From an uncultured Clostridia bacterium (GTDB lineage Bacteria; Bacillota; Clostridia; UBA1381; UBA9506): a stretch of DNA of 19,732 bases. The stretch covers positions 1-19,732 of the forward strand of contig CAKSBF010000019.1 in assembly GCA_934438075.1 (NCBI GenBank), written 5' to 3'. The translations under genes and the position numbers were made by a program. The notes under the pieces are model-generated. The model ran no database searches, was not told the DNA's origin, and saw nothing but the letters and a program-made list of their open reading frames with translations. Each line of letters starts with the position of its first letter. Position 1 is the stretch's first letter. This document shows positions 19,616-19,732 of this stretch, one piece after another.

Positions 19616-19732
19616 GGTTATACATCAAAGAGAACTTCGATAGACTGAAAGCCTTGATTTTACTTAGGTTTTGAGATTTTGCATCTCACAAAAACTTGCT
19701 TGTTTTGCCCTGAATTTTGCCTTAATTTCAAG
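19616..19732 (+). mobile_element. Left end of an integrated element or third remnant, open at the window edge
   Basis: From the break in copy C to the edge. It holds GAGAAC and GACTGAAAGCC (19630-19653), a hairpin TGAGAT/ATCTCA (19672-19677 with 19683-19688), and the TTTTGCC direct repeats near the edge. No coding region of credible length is visible on either strand. What lies beyond is unknown. Confidence 0.5.

Larger units (their letters stand above)
19207..19732 (+). repeat. Tandem array of three tRNA-Ser half plus element-end units, period about 184 bases
   Basis: Each unit consists of a 39-40 base tRNA-Ser 5' half ending in CTCGAAA, and a non-tRNA right part of about 145 bases. The loop ends are at 19246, 19432 and 19615, giving periods of 186 and 183. 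The GAGAAC box starts 15 bases after the loop end in units B (19447) and C (19630); unit A has the weaker CAGAAG (19261) at the same offset. A CCCT/CTCT-containing direct-repeat arm begins near offset 91, 89 and 93 in A, B and C. Unit C is cut by the window edge. Units are diverged, not identical, so this is not a recent duplication. Confidence 0.75.

Noticed and set aside
19440..19643. Open reading frame of 67 codons starting MYGEHLSAECR across the repeat units
   Set aside because: It starts at a GTG without a ribosome binding site, crosses the arm repeats and copy C of the tRNA half, and resembles nothing; the underlying DNA is explained by the repeat array.
19616..19660. Possible T arm GAACTTCGATAG in unit C
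   Set aside because: It contains TTCGA but the flanks do not form a 5-bp T stem, and no acceptor strand complementary to GGACGGG follows.
19247..19732. Group I intron in a tRNA anticodon loop, which would also separate the tRNA halves
   Set aside because: The breaks fall after the whole loop and not behind a U as group I splice sites need, I see no P7 or G-binding core, the right parts are only about 145 bases long, and no 3' exon follows any of the three.
19207..19732. CRISPR-like array because of regular spacing
   Set aside because: Repeats are tRNA halves of diverged sequence with a 184-base period and related, not unique, intervening sequence; there are no cas genes.

Overview
The window looks like the chromosome of a spore-forming, low-to-mid GC Firmicute, most likely in class Clostridia. 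The grounds are an intact sigK with a pro-sequence, a LexA box of the Bacillus/Clostridium type in front of uvrB, strong GGAGG ribosome binding sites, sigma-A promoters with 17-nt spacers, tandem LytR-CpsA-Psr genes and a Clostridia-type EF-G paralogue. I cannot name the genus. From 1 to about 18950 the content is core-type chromosome; the last 0.5 kb is different and is the most interesting part.

Layout. 1-1000: end of an upstream transcript (terminator), then a short-chain reductase that matches the EF-P 5-aminopentanone reductase (YmfI) type, and a terminator shared with convergent uvrB. 988-3037: SOS-regulated uvrB. 3053-5854: a minus-strand operon of citrate synthase, a LacA/Maa-like sugar O-acetyltransferase and an SGNH/GDSL esterase, with its own promoter and terminator. 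5875-7096: an amidohydrolase, transcribed divergently from proS. 7124-9365: proS and a small zinc-ribbon-like lipoprotein. 9370-9498: an unusual three-way-junction inverted repeat. 9532-12366: an orphan oligopeptide-binding lipoprotein, aroQ and an overlapping comF. 12380-13145: sigK. 13249-16891 (minus): EF-G-like GTPase and CCA-adding enzyme. 17015-18944 (minus): two tandem LCP-family cell-wall polymer ligases.

19151-19732 holds no credible protein gene. A strong promoter leads into three successive 5' halves of tRNA-Ser(CGA). Each is cut at the 3' edge of the anticodon loop (CTCGAAA) and each is followed by about 145 bases of related, non-tRNA sequence. The units repeat every 183-186 bases. 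In units B and C a GAGAAC box lies at the same distance from the break, and all three carry a CCCT-type (arm-like) direct-repeat block about 90 bases past it. The best reading is a stack of attachment-site halves left by related tyrosine-recombinase elements that target the tRNA-Ser anticodon loop. The third unit runs off the right edge, so the element or the next unit should lie just outside.

How the genes work together: the window is mostly housekeeping (translation fidelity and tRNA maturation: proS, cca, EF-G-like, YmfI-type reductase; DNA repair: uvrB; cell wall: LCP pair; central metabolism: citrate synthase, aroQ; sporulation: sigK). Operon boundaries are unusually easy to see because most have clear promoters and terminators, several terminators sharing one sequence (AAAAGGACTGCAAAAATG).
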